Under the pieces are notes generated by a model, which was not told where the DNA came from, did no database searches, and saw only the letters and a list, made by a program, of their open reading frames with translations. DNA of 34,689 bases. Origin: Nitrosomonas sp. Its GTDB lineage: Bacteria > Pseudomonadota > Gammaproteobacteria > Burkholderiales > Nitrosomonadaceae. The position numbers and the translations under genes were made by a program. How positions within the stretch are numbered: the first letter of the stretch is position 1; every line of letters begins with the position of its first letter. The stretch lies in the NCBI RefSeq assembly GCF_019752415.1, contig NZ_JAIEME010000047.1, positions 1-34,689 of the forward strand. Direction: 5' to 3'. Below, in pieces: positions 8,605-17,747 of this stretch.

Positions 8605-10659
8605 CTATTCACTCAAAATCACCTTCTGCATCAACATCTGATTATTGCCGTAAAATGGCACATCAGTTTCACCCAGTACAGTCGGCGGCAAGTCTTGAAG
8701 CTCATTGATATTGGACATAGGCACCAGAACCATCTTGGCGCCGTTCTCGGACAGCATAGAAACTTTGTCAGTAAAGTTCAGTGCTCGCTCGATGGCGCCA
8801 CCCACTGAAATATTGCCGAGCACGCCCAGAGCAGGTTTAAGGTTTCGCTTGTAGATAGCCGATAGAATGGCCACATACGTTGCAGCACCAATGCCTGATG
8901 AGACATTAGCCCCTAACAGCGAGGTGATCTGTATCGAGATGTCGTAGTTTTTCAGCGAGTGTTGCTCATTGAGGATCGATTTCTCGTTAGCCTTGATGTA
9001 TTGGTAGGTGTTCTTAATGTCTTCTTTGGGTGCGGCATTATTGGTGCCGGAAATATTTAGCTTGCCGCTACCAGCAACCACCGCCGTTTCAATCTTGATC
9101 AAAGTCAGATTGTCACCATCACTGGTTGCCGTGTAGCAAACACCAGGCGATAGTGGCGAATTTTCGATCAAGTGTGAGCCGCGCTCTTCCGGCAGGGAGA
9201 CAAAGGTTTCTTCCTGCGTTTCTTTGTCGATATAGGAGAAATTGGTATCCCAGAACTCCATGCCACCAATACGCTTTAACTGCTCTTTAACCCGGCGACG
9301 CATCTCTAGGGCAATGGTCAAATATTCACGCACATCCTCTTTGGTGTAATTCCCGTCTGGATGGATAAGCTTGATTAAGCCGGAAACGGTTTTCTTAACT
9401 GGTTTGGTATCGCGTTGCTTGAGATGCGGACCCAGTGCAAAAAACTTCTCGATGACGTCCGTTTGATTTTGCTTACGCTGTGACTTTAGGCATTCCGAGA
9501 AAAAGTCGGTACTGAAGCCAAAATTCTTGGTGAAGTGCTTGGGTGCAAACTTCAACATTTCCCAGCCTGGAAGATAAAAATGGATCCGATCCAGGAAGGC
9601 CATGTCGTTATTCACTTCTTCGGACAACGGGCTAAACAGATGTGAGTGCTGCAATACCGTTTCAACCGGTTGATTGATATTACCGTTCAAAACAATGGAT
9701 GCACTGCCCGAAATTTCACCGCCAGCGCCTGCCCGAGAGAAAGAGCCTGATTCCATGTAATCCTTCATCAATGGAATCGCATCTTTTTCCTTGAAGAGCT
9801 TGTCGGTTGCCTCATCAAACGTAATCGTATCCCATTGCCCGACTGCGCCCACCTTGCCGGTGGAACCGTGTACAAACAACTTGGCGACAGTTCCCTGGCC
9901 ACCAGAAATCAGAACCGCATAGGGCGTGAGCTCTTTAAAGACATAGGATTTACCGGTAGAACGCGGCCCCAGTTCAATGAAGTTGAAATTTGCTTCTACG
10001 AGTGGAATTAGTCTCGACACTATCAGCATCTTGATACGATCGGTGACTCCCTCTGCCGTTGGCTCGATACCGGAACTGCGCAAAAGAATATCGATCCATT
10101 CGCTCTTGGTGAAGTGAGACCTGTTGCGTACAAAGTTGGCGTTTTCAAAATTGGATAACTGAATAGGCTTAATGTCTTCGACCACAAACGGATAAATTGT
10201 GGAGCCGATGACGATATCGGGGTCATAGCGCATTTCGATGATCGCCCAAATCCCACCGAGCATCATCTTCTCGTGCTGGCGAACCAGGCTTTCGCTGATA
10301 TTGGCGTTTTTGATGTTACTGTTTTGCAGTCTGGCCCAATACACATCCTTCTTCGAATCAAGCTCAACACTGACCTTGTCAATAATCTTGTAGCGACCTT
10401 GATTTTTTATTTTGGCGTGAATCAACGCGCTTTCTTCCGGGTTGACATAATGCTCGCTCAGTATGCGTTTAACGTTATCTAAGCCTTTTTTAATGGCTTC
10501 TTCGTCATTCGTAGAGCAGGAATTGGCGATCAAATATTCAAGTACAAACACCGGGACATTCTCGCCAACCTTAAGCAACTGCACCAAATCCTTCTTAACG
10601 ACAAAGCCCCGAAAATGCTCCAGTAGCTTTTCATCCAATTCATCTAAAACGATACTCAT
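8605..10659 (-). CDS. brxL: BREX protein BrxL (AAA ATPase with Lon-like domain)
   Basis: BrxL is the terminal component of type I BREX and is required for phage exclusion. It is a hexameric, DNA-binding AAA+ protein with a C-terminal Lon-protease-like fold. Here the ATPase motif GPRSTGKS lies near residue 230 and a Walker B-type TITFDEA about 45 residues later. The C-terminus (NVSSGIGAATYVAIL, GNISVGGAIERA) matches the Lon-like region. The longest ORF begins at 10773 inside pglZ. I use the ATG at 10659 (684 residues) because it starts with the family-like MSIVLDELDEKLL, has AGGA upstream, and leaves a 34-nt gap after pglZ. The following SIR2 gene is 45 nt away and probably co-transcribed. Confidence 0.92.
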   Translation of the reverse strand: MSIVLDELDEKLLEHFRGFVVKKDLVQLLKVGENVPVFVLEYLIANSCSTNDEEAIKKGLDNVKRILSEHYVNPEESALIHAKIKNQGRYKIIDKVSVELDSKKDVYWARLQNSNIKNANISESLVRQHEKMMLGGIWAIIEMRYDPDIVIGSTIYPFVVEDIKPIQLSNFENANFVRNRSHFTKSEWIDILLRSSGIEPTAEGVTDRIKMLIVSRLIPLVEANFNFIELGPRSTGKSYVFKELTPYAVLISGGQGTVAKLFVHGSTGKVGAVGQWDTITFDEATDKLFKEKDAIPLMKDYMESGSFSRAGAGGEISGSASIVLNGNINQPVETVLQHSHLFSPLSEEVNNDMAFLDRIHFYLPGWEMLKFAPKHFTKNFGFSTDFFSECLKSQRKQNQTDVIEKFFALGPHLKQRDTKPVKKTVSGLIKLIHPDGNYTKEDVREYLTIALEMRRRVKEQLKRIGGMEFWDTNFSYIDKETQEETFVSLPEERGSHLIENSPLSPGVCYTATSDGDNLTLIKIETAVVAGSGKLNISGTNNAAPKEDIKNTYQYIKANEKSILNEQHSLKNYDISIQITSLLGANVSSGIGAATYVAILSAIYKRNLKPALGVLGNISVGGAIERALNFTDKVSMLSENGAKMVLVPMSNINELQDLPPTVLGETDVPFYGNNQMLMQKVILSE

Positions 10660-10693
10660 TAGTCCAATATCCTGTGCATAGTCGATGTTCTTT

Positions 10694-12919
10694 TTAAAGA
10701 AGACCGCCAAGGTCTCTGGCGACAATCTGGGTGACCGACACTTTGACCAAGGTCTGCTTGGATAAAGCATCAATCACAATTACATCGATACTTGGGTGGC
10801 CATCAAAAACATATTCTTTTTTGATCAGTTCACCGGCTTTCAGTGTCACGATGTCGCTTTTATTGAATTTCTTGCCCTTATCTAAAAACAGCAGTTGCAC
10901 CTTTCGCTCTGCATCGGGTAAATCTGCGTTATTTTCTTCCGCTTTGAGGTGAATGGAATAGTTTTCCCCAACGACGCCATTCAACTGGCTTTGATTGACG
11001 ATGGACACCGTCAAATCATGGACGTCCGAACCTTGCGAGGTAAATATCACAAACGGAATAATCAGCTCTTGTGGTGCCAAGCCGCCGTGGGCATAGCCAT
11101 ATTTGCCCGGCGTTTTAAAAGGTTTCATTCCCTTGGCAAAGTAAAGGTACTGGTAGTGACCATAACTCTGCTTGATTTCGATGAAGTCGGAACTGATGTT
11201 TTGCTTTTCCACCGCACGAACATAGCGTTCGGCCTTAATAAATTCGCCGGTAAACTGAACTTCAACCTTATCCGCTTCCGTCAGAATGCCGGTCAATACA
11301 AAGCCATGGTCAGAGGTTACGACTACTTCCTGGAATCCGTTTTTGAGCAAGAACTGAATTTTTTCAGCCAGGGTATCTTCGATCGTACCGATAAACTTCA
11401 AGGCCTGGTGTTGCAGTTTTTCAGCAATATCGTCAATGTCCTTGTAGGAACAGATCAGCACCTCGACATCCAGGTGTTGCATCCCAATATCATCAAGCTG
11501 AATAAATCGAACACTTTTGGACAGTTGGGCGCGGAGAAACTCTTCGCGCTTGCTATGCACAGACTCGATAATGCCGTCATTTCGGTACAACAAGCTCATA
11601 TTGTTTTCAGTTTCCGAGGGCATGCCGCAGCAACGGAACTGGTTGTCCACTTTGACGCTACTTCCAAGCTTAGCAATCACACGCTGGGAAATTTCATAGG
11701 CGATACCATCCCCGACAATGACGGCAATTTTGCCTTGAGCCGATTGGATCCTGTCGAGCAATAAGCCTTTCTGGTTTACCTGATAGCTGTCGAAATTTTG
11801 AAACCACTTGAACAGGAAAGGCGACATCAGTTCGTTATAAAACGCCTGAAATGGGCGGATGATGTCATCGTCACCCCAGAACTCTTCGTAAATACCCCGG
11901 ATGGCGGTATCGATTGGGTAAAGTTCGCTGGTGTAATAAATCAAGGCATCATCCAAAGATGAAATCGCTTTGATCTTTGTCGTATCAAGCTCAAGCAATT
12001 GCAAAATTCGTCGCCACAACCCTTTGCGCCATTGACTGCCAATCGCTGTTTTGGAGCGGGCCTGTAGTCGCGGCAGTTTGGCTTTGATGTATTTAGGGTC
12101 GGTAAGATGCTGTGCAATATCGTTAACCCAGCGCAAATCCACCGAATCAAAAGGATGTTCGGGATGAACGCCCCACAGTTCCACCACCTGGTGTTGGGCC
12201 TGCAACGCTTTACAATATTGATACAGTGAGTCTTCGAAGGACTTTGAATCGACCCATTTGGAATACACGTCCAGGTATTTCTTTTCAGGCTTGCTCTCTA
12301 GCAGTGATCCTAAAATTTTTTCTGCCACTTCCTGCGCCAAGGTCTTCGGCGGCTGGTCAATCGGATCTCGTCCCAACCAGATATTGATCCTCTCGAAAAA
12401 AGCCTTGATGACTACAGGTTTTTGATTGGCGCAAAAGCCTTCAGGATCGTGAATAAAAGGCAAAATATCGGTATTGATATTGAACAAACGTCCTTCACCC
12501 TCACGGCAAAGTCCGTCCCAATATTCCAACCCCTTACCGATACTTTGATGGGCCGCAGCCTTCAGCTTTTCGGAAGCCAGATTGATGTTTAGTCCCAGCT
12601 TGTCAAAGACTTTTTGAGTTAAGTAATTCTCAAGCTTATTGATCTCAACACAGCCGCAGGTTTCACAGTAGTCCCGAATAAAGGTCAGTTGCTTTTTAGG
12701 GGTGGGCGTCAACACCACCACCTTGTCCTGCCGGTGATGTTTTTCGATGGTGTACTTACATTCCAGCTCTTCAATGGCGTTATTAACGACAAAAACTTTG
12801 TACTTGGCAGGTAAAACTTTTTGCAGCAAATCCAGATGAGCGGACTCGTCAATCACAACCACCTGATTGCGCTTGGCAAGCACATTGTCTATATCCTGAT
12901 TGAACCATTTATCAAACAT
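10694..12919 (-). CDS. pglZ: BREX protein PglZ (alkaline-phosphatase superfamily)
   Basis: PglZ is the core BREX protein of the alkaline phosphatase/phosphodiesterase superfamily. Metal-ligand motifs are visible at VGDG (about residue 400) and in the SDHGF segment (about 535). The N-terminal ~350 residues are the helical, PglZ-specific region. The C-terminal ~150 residues form a beta-sandwich-like tail ending ARDLGGLL. The ORF can be extended to 12958, but the ATG at 12919 (741 residues, MFDKWFNQDIDNVL) overlaps the upstream DUF1016 gene by only 8 nt (ATGTTTGA) and matches the family's usual beginning. PglZ acts with BrxB, BrxC and PglX in BREX methylation and exclusion. At 741 residues it is somewhat shorter than some type I PglZ proteins of about 830. 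Confidence 0.9.
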   Translation of the reverse strand: MFDKWFNQDIDNVLAKRNQVVVIDESAHLDLLQKVLPAKYKVFVVNNAIEELECKYTIEKHHRQDKVVVLTPTPKKQLTFIRDYCETCGCVEINKLENYLTQKVFDKLGLNINLASEKLKAAAHQSIGKGLEYWDGLCREGEGRLFNINTDILPFIHDPEGFCANQKPVVIKAFFERINIWLGRDPIDQPPKTLAQEVAEKILGSLLESKPEKKYLDVYSKWVDSKSFEDSLYQYCKALQAQHQVVELWGVHPEHPFDSVDLRWVNDIAQHLTDPKYIKAKLPRLQARSKTAIGSQWRKGLWRRILQLLELDTTKIKAISSLDDALIYYTSELYPIDTAIRGIYEEFWGDDDIIRPFQAFYNELMSPFLFKWFQNFDSYQVNQKGLLLDRIQSAQGKIAVIVGDGIAYEISQRVIAKLGSSVKVDNQFRCCGMPSETENNMSLLYRNDGIIESVHSKREEFLRAQLSKSVRFIQLDDIGMQHLDVEVLICSYKDIDDIAEKLQHQALKFIGTIEDTLAEKIQFLLKNGFQEVVVTSDHGFVLTGILTEADKVEVQFTGEFIKAERYVRAVEKQNISSDFIEIKQSYGHYQYLYFAKGMKPFKTPGKYGYAHGGLAPQELIIPFVIFTSQGSDVHDLTVSIVNQSQLNGVVGENYSIHLKAEENNADLPDAERKVQLLFLDKGKKFNKSDIVTLKAGELIKKEYVFDGHPSIDVIVIDALSKQTLVKVSVTQIVARDLGGLL

Positions 12920-14069
12920 CGCTATCACTCTCTTGATCGGATTTGTCTTTATGTTCAATCCCGGCTGCTGCTTCCAATTGCTTTTTTAATTCTTCTTTGG
13001 ACGGCAGATAGAGTTGATATTTTGATGCGAAAATATTGGAGTCTTTCGGCAAAGTCAGCTCGACTAACGCATCATTTTTACGATGGCAAAGCACAATCCC
13101 AATGGTCGGCAACTCGTCTTCGGTTTTTACATGGCGGTCAAAATAATTGACATACATCTGCATCTGTCCCAAGTCCTGATGGGTAAGCTTGTCGCGTTTC
13201 AGATCAATTAAAACGTAGCAGCGCAGCAGGCGGTTATAAAACACCAAATCCACATAGAAATGGTCGTTTTCAAAGGTGAAGCGTTTCTGTCTGGCCTCGA
13301 ACAAAAAGCCTTTTCCCAATTCCAGCAGGAAGTGTTCAAGTTTATCGATGATGGCCGTTTCCAACTCATGCTCTGAATAAGCACTTTTCTCTTCCAGATC
13401 CAAGAACTCGAGGACATACGGGTTCTTGATGACATCCGACGCTTTTTCAATCACCAAGCCCGTTTTCGAGAGTTCCTTGATACCCGCCTGGTCGCGACTC
13501 AGTCCCAAACGCTCATAAAGCGATGCCGAAATTTGCCGTTCCAGCTCACGAGCACCCCAACTGTTGGCACGAGATTCAATTTCATAAAATCGGCGTTCAT
13601 CGGCATTGGATACGGTCAGCAAGGTTACATAGTGCGACCAACCCAGCGTAAAGCGGCTGGCTAATTCCACAGACAGTGTCCGCACCCTATCCGGATTACC
13701 CTCTACGGCTAAATTAGATTCGCCAGACAGTGTCTGGCGAATGTTTTGCCAATCGGTCGTTTGCGTCGAAGATGGGTCAGGTAATGTCTGACCAATGTTT
13801 TGGTAAGCACTATAAAAGGCGCGGCATTGCTTGAGACTCGTCGATGAAACACCTTTCAATCCCAGAGTTTTAAGCTCGGCCGACAAGCGGTTGATTAGAT
13901 TTTTACCGTACAGCTCGGCTCGGTCGGCGCCGGCCTGCTCAAATTCGACGATGTACCAGCCAAACAGCCAATTTCGAACCACCAAAGCAATATCCACCGA
14001 GCGAGCCGCCCGGTTCTGTAGCTCCTGATGCGTTTCCTGAAACAGGGTTAGTAATTGCGAAAACTCCAT
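12912..14069 (-). CDS. DUF1016 (YhcG) family PD-(D/E)XK nuclease
   Basis: This 385-residue protein has the two-part DUF1016 architecture. The N-terminal helical domain includes the hallmark WGARELERQI..SLYERL. The C-terminal PD-(D/E)XK nuclease domain has YVDLVFYN (Asp near 273) and LIDLKRDKL (Asp and Lys near 288-290). It lies between pglX (9 nt upstream) and pglZ (8-nt overlap), so it is translated as part of the BREX operon. It is an accessory nuclease, not a core BREX gene. DUF1016 proteins are often found next to restriction and defence genes, but their role is poorly defined. Between the domains, around residues 93-146, the gene carries three copies of an 18-codon repeat centred on a palindrome (13672-13793). 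Confidence 0.88.
   Translation of the reverse strand: MEFSQLLTLFQETHQELQNRAARSVDIALVVRNWLFGWYIVEFEQAGADRAELYGKNLINRLSAELKTLGLKGVSSTSLKQCRAFYSAYQNIGQTLPDPSSTQTTDWQNIRQTLSGESNLAVEGNPDRVRTLSVELASRFTLGWSHYVTLLTVSNADERRFYEIESRANSWGARELERQISASLYERLGLSRDQAGIKELSKTGLVIEKASDVIKNPYVLEFLDLEEKSAYSEHELETAIIDKLEHFLLELGKGFLFEARQKRFTFENDHFYVDLVFYNRLLRCYVLIDLKRDKLTHQDLGQMQMYVNYFDRHVKTEDELPTIGIVLCHRKNDALVELTLPKDSNIFASKYQLYLPSKEELKKQLEAAAGIEHKDKSDQESDSDV
13672..13793. repeat. Three palindrome-centred 54-nt repeats inside the DUF1016 gene
   Basis: Three dyads are centred at 13676, 13730 and 13784, exactly 54 nt (18 codons) apart. The middle one is a perfect palindrome with 11-nt arms (TTCGCCAGACA) around a single G. 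The outer ones are GACA-G-TGTC and GGTCAG-N7-CTGACC. They encode RTLSV, QTLSG and QTLPD cores, and the last two are preceded by QNIR or QNIG. The spacing preserves the reading frame. Positions and spacing are read directly; any function is inferred. Confidence 0.85.
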
Positions 14070-14078
14070 GTAAGCCCC

Positions 14079-17000
14079 TTACCAATCTGCGTTGAGGTAT
14101 TTCTTTAATTGCCCGGCATTCAACACCTCATAGGCCAGCATGCCCTTTTTTTGTAGTGGGGCAATGTTTTTGCCCACGCCATCGTCGAGCTTGGGATCGT
14201 AACCTTCGGCCAGCAGTTCATCGATTTTTTTCTTCAACGACTCGATTTCCTTGAGTTGATGAAAGATCAGGTCCTTCTCGTTTTCGGCCTGAGCGGTTTT
14301 TTCGTTGAGTAAGTCAGACTGACGATTTAGTAACGCTGCCTCACGTTTTTCAATATAAACCGACTTGAGGGTATACAGTTTGTCACGATTCCACTTATAG
14401 ATAATCACAAAAGCATCAAAGCCCCGATTTTGCCCCGAAGTGATATGCCAGATAAAAGGCGTCATTGGGAGATGTCTAAAAGGATTTAATAAATTTGAAA
14501 ACTCTGGAAAAAAGTTATTGTTCAGATACTCATTAAGCTCTTTTCCAAGAATGGTTGGAAAGGTGGAATACTGAGCCGATGAAAAGCCCTTTTCAATAAA
14601 CTTTTTTTCTATACGGTCAAGGAGAATCTCTTCTCCAGCGTTGCGAACTAGCGGAACGACGCCGTCATTATCCTCATTCAATATCTCTCGAACGATATCT
14701 GCCAAGAACTCCAAAGCAATAGTCTTTGTCCGCTGAACAGGAAGAACTCCACTTTGCTTGAAGAGGTACCACACATTGATCGGATTGATTTGATTACGGA
14801 TACAAAACTCTTCAAGGTCGTTGTTGCTTTGGTACAGATTCTCAAACTTTGCAAAAAGTTCTGAAATCTGTAGCGTATCCAGAGTAAATGCCGGTAGGGA
14901 CTCTATGAACGCACGAATATTGTCTAACGGAAACTCTTTTGTCGCTTCGATATCGGCAAGGTAGGCGCTGCGAGCTTCTGAGAGAACTGGAAATCCGCCG
15001 ATAGTTTTACCCTCTTTGGCAAGAACCATCTCTTTGTCTTCTGGGGTCAGTTCGTAGACTTCGAAGATTTTTTCGTTGATTATTGCTTCATTGAGAAGGA
15101 CTTGAGTGAGAAGGTGGTTTTCATAGGATAGAAAGCACAAAAGACGAAAGTTTAAATGCATTTCCGGAAACATTAATAAAGGCGATTTAAACTGAAATGA
15201 TTCAACTATTGAATAAAAACCCAACTTTTTATTTATTTCGACACACGCCTTAGATAATACTGTAACAGATGAAAGAATTTCAGATTCTGGCTTTGAATTC
15301 GGTATCCTTTTTAAGTCACCTGCTTGTTTGTTTACTGTTGGATTTAAACACCTGAATACATAGGAAGATACCTTTGAGTTAAGTAATCCCAGAAAAAAAT
15401 ATGCTTCAGTTTCTTTTTTTAGAAAAAGATTCATCGTTCCATTATCAACCAAAGTGTCAGAATACTTTATTCGAAATGAAACGCCTTTTGATGACTGTCG
15501 GCCACATGTAACAGCTAATAATTTTTGCCGATTTGTTTCTGTTGATGATAATTTATGTAAAATATTTTTTGGGACTGTTAACCACAGATTACCATACCAT
15601 TTTTTGAATGCCCCTCCTTTTGAATAAAGCATATATGCATCCGATAGATTGTGCTCCCACCACAATCGCAAATACCTTTCATTCCCGCCAGGAATTTGCA
15701 TGCCAACATTAATGTCTTTGTAATATTTAGAGAGTCCACCACCAGAAAACTTCTCTCGAAATATGTCACTTAACCAGTATATAAATGGATAAGAATTAAT
15801 GACTTTTAGTTTATCTTGGTTAATAGTGAATATTCTTGGATTATTTGTTCCGCCAAGTAAATTATTAAAAACATCATTCAGAACGCCATACTTGTTTTTC
15901 TCTTGAATATTTTCAGTAATATTTAAAAATACACTTGGTTGATCTAATTTATTTTTCCTCAGAATGTAAAAAGTAGCATCAAGGCTTATGTCAGAGCGAA
16001 AGAGATTGATTCGATCTTGTCCATAGTCTACAAGCAGATCAATATGATAACTATTAATTATATATTCACGAACTCCTTCAAATGTCTTAATAAACATAAA
16101 AGTGTGAGGATGAATGGTTGCAAATAGGCCGTCATCCTTTGTCAATTCAAGACAGCGCTTAATAAAAGTTGCATACAAATTGGTATGAAATCCATGGGGT
16201 TTCTTATAATTTTCCTCAATAAATCCCTTCAATTCGGATCCAAAATCCCCTGAATCGGTATATGGTGGATTCGCCACCGCCACATCATATTTTTGAATCA
16301 GAATTTCAAGAAAAGTTATGGCATCATTGGATTTACTTTGGAGAAAAGCATTGCCACTCTTTTGGCTATAGACAGAAACCGCATTATGCAAATCACTGAA
16401 AAATTGATCTTTGAACTTTTCGATACTCAAGTATTCGCCGGTGGCAAAGATATCGCCTTGAGGCGCCTTCATCTTCTCGTAGATTTCGCCAAACTTGGCA
16501 TTGAACCGTTCTTCCACTCGAATCAACGAACCAAACTGATAAGCCCCTTGAAGATCAGCCCAAATTTCCTTAATTAACTGCTTTTGAAGAGGATCTTTGG
16601 CCAAACTATCGGTAAACGATTCCGCGACGACATCAAAATCCGGCAAATAAAAATCCGATGACACCACATTGAATTTTTCAATGTGTACCCGGCTATTCTT
16701 ACGCAGCGCCTTGATATAAAGCCCCAACTGGGCAATCTGAATAGCCCGATCATCCAAATCCACGCCATAAAGATTGTTCTCGATAATTAACTTGGGAATA
16801 TCGTCTTCTTCGTAGTCTTCACCGTAGTTGTCAATCTGGTCCTGATAAAGCGCATAGAAAAAGTCGAAAGCATACAACAGAAAATTAGCCGAGCCGGTGG
16901 CCGGATCAATCAGGCGGATTTCGTGTAACGACTTGGGTGTGCGGACTCGGGAGGCAGGCGCGTTGGCAATTTTGTATCGCCGCTTGATTTCAGAGTCGGG

Positions 17001-17732
17001 ATACATCTCCAGATAGAGCTTACCCAGCGAGTTGTTGACCAAAAACTCCACTACCCATCTTGGGGTGTAGATTTGCGAAGTTAGCGATACCTTATCGAAT
17101 TCGATTTTGGCGCCGGAATCTTTGAATGCTTGCTTTTTGGACAGGTTATAGCTTTCATAAAGCCAACCCATAATGTCATCCGACTGCCAGATTTCCGCCC
17201 CCACGTCTTTATCTTCTTCGACGGCATTCACTGCACCGATAATGACATTCAGGTCGAGCACAAAGGGCAGCATGTCGTAAGTGCTTTCCTGAGAGTAAAG
17301 CCGGATTTCCCGCCCCAACGCATCAAAGGCATCGCGAATATACGGCAGCAATCCTTCGAGTTCATCAGCTGCCATTGCCGGATTTTCCTCCAGCCATGCC
17401 CGATGACCGAAAGAGCGTCCGCCATTTTCAACTCGTTTGGTAATCACTTCCGGAAACATCCGGTGGGACTCCATCACCTTGAGCGCGGCTAGCCGGTTGA
17501 AGAGCGTAAATGTGTATTCATCCAACGCCTTTTCATAGGCACCTTGATAGGAACCGGTTTCTTCAATGTGATTGGCTATAATGGCGTCCAGCTTATTGCG
17601 TGCAGCCATGGCTTCTGGATCGAGCGCCAGATCACGCTGGGTTTCTGCCGTAATGCCTAAGCGGGCAAATTGGTTAACAAATGCGCTATAGATCAGCTCG
17701 CGGATGGTTTTGACGTGTTCGGAAAGTTTCAT
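14079..17732 (-). CDS. pglX: BREX N6-adenine methyltransferase PglX (BrxX)
   Basis: PglX is the BREX site-specific N6-adenine DNA methyltransferase that marks host DNA as self. The 1217-residue length is typical. The SAM-binding motif DPATGSANF lies near residue 275 and the catalytic NPPY motif in VANPPYTDSGDFGSEL near 487. The C-terminal half (about 700-1150) is the target-recognition and helical region, ending in a charged coiled coil and KKYLNADW. Its start is 15 nt after the brxC stop. The middle of the gene (about 15150-16050) is visibly more AT-rich than the rest, consistent with exchange of the target-recognition segment, although no breakpoint can be defined by eye. Confidence 0.95.
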   Translation of the reverse strand: MKLSEHVKTIRELIYSAFVNQFARLGITAETQRDLALDPEAMAARNKLDAIIANHIEETGSYQGAYEKALDEYTFTLFNRLAALKVMESHRMFPEVITKRVENGGRSFGHRAWLEENPAMAADELEGLLPYIRDAFDALGREIRLYSQESTYDMLPFVLDLNVIIGAVNAVEEDKDVGAEIWQSDDIMGWLYESYNLSKKQAFKDSGAKIEFDKVSLTSQIYTPRWVVEFLVNNSLGKLYLEMYPDSEIKRRYKIANAPASRVRTPKSLHEIRLIDPATGSANFLLYAFDFFYALYQDQIDNYGEDYEEDDIPKLIIENNLYGVDLDDRAIQIAQLGLYIKALRKNSRVHIEKFNVVSSDFYLPDFDVVAESFTDSLAKDPLQKQLIKEIWADLQGAYQFGSLIRVEERFNAKFGEIYEKMKAPQGDIFATGEYLSIEKFKDQFFSDLHNAVSVYSQKSGNAFLQSKSNDAITFLEILIQKYDVAVANPPYTDSGDFGSELKGFIEENYKKPHGFHTNLYATFIKRCLELTKDDGLFATIHPHTFMFIKTFEGVREYIINSYHIDLLVDYGQDRINLFRSDISLDATFYILRKNKLDQPSVFLNITENIQEKNKYGVLNDVFNNLLGGTNNPRIFTINQDKLKVINSYPFIYWLSDIFREKFSGGGLSKYYKDINVGMQIPGGNERYLRLWWEHNLSDAYMLYSKGGAFKKWYGNLWLTVPKNILHKLSSTETNRQKLLAVTCGRQSSKGVSFRIKYSDTLVDNGTMNLFLKKETEAYFFLGLLNSKVSSYVFRCLNPTVNKQAGDLKRIPNSKPESEILSSVTVLSKACVEINKKLGFYSIVESFQFKSPLLMFPEMHLNFRLLCFLSYENHLLTQVLLNEAIINEKIFEVYELTPEDKEMVLAKEGKTIGGFPVLSEARSAYLADIEATKEFPLDNIRAFIESLPAFTLDTLQISELFAKFENLYQSNNDLEEFCIRNQINPINVWYLFKQSGVLPVQRTKTIALEFLADIVREILNEDNDGVVPLVRNAGEEILLDRIEKKFIEKGFSSAQYSTFPTILGKELNEYLNNNFFPEFSNLLNPFRHLPMTPFIWHITSGQNRGFDAFVIIYKWNRDKLYTLKSVYIEKREAALLNRQSDLLNEKTAQAENEKDLIFHQLKEIESLKKKIDELLAEGYDPKLDDGVGKNIAPLQKKGMLAYEVLNAGQLKKYLNADW

Positions 17733-17747
17733 GGGCTAGGTTGTTCT

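Noticed and set aside
10949..11764. 271-codon plus-strand open frame
   Set aside because: It lies wholly antisense within pglZ, whose frame has clear family motifs; no ribosome binding site or recognisable domain.
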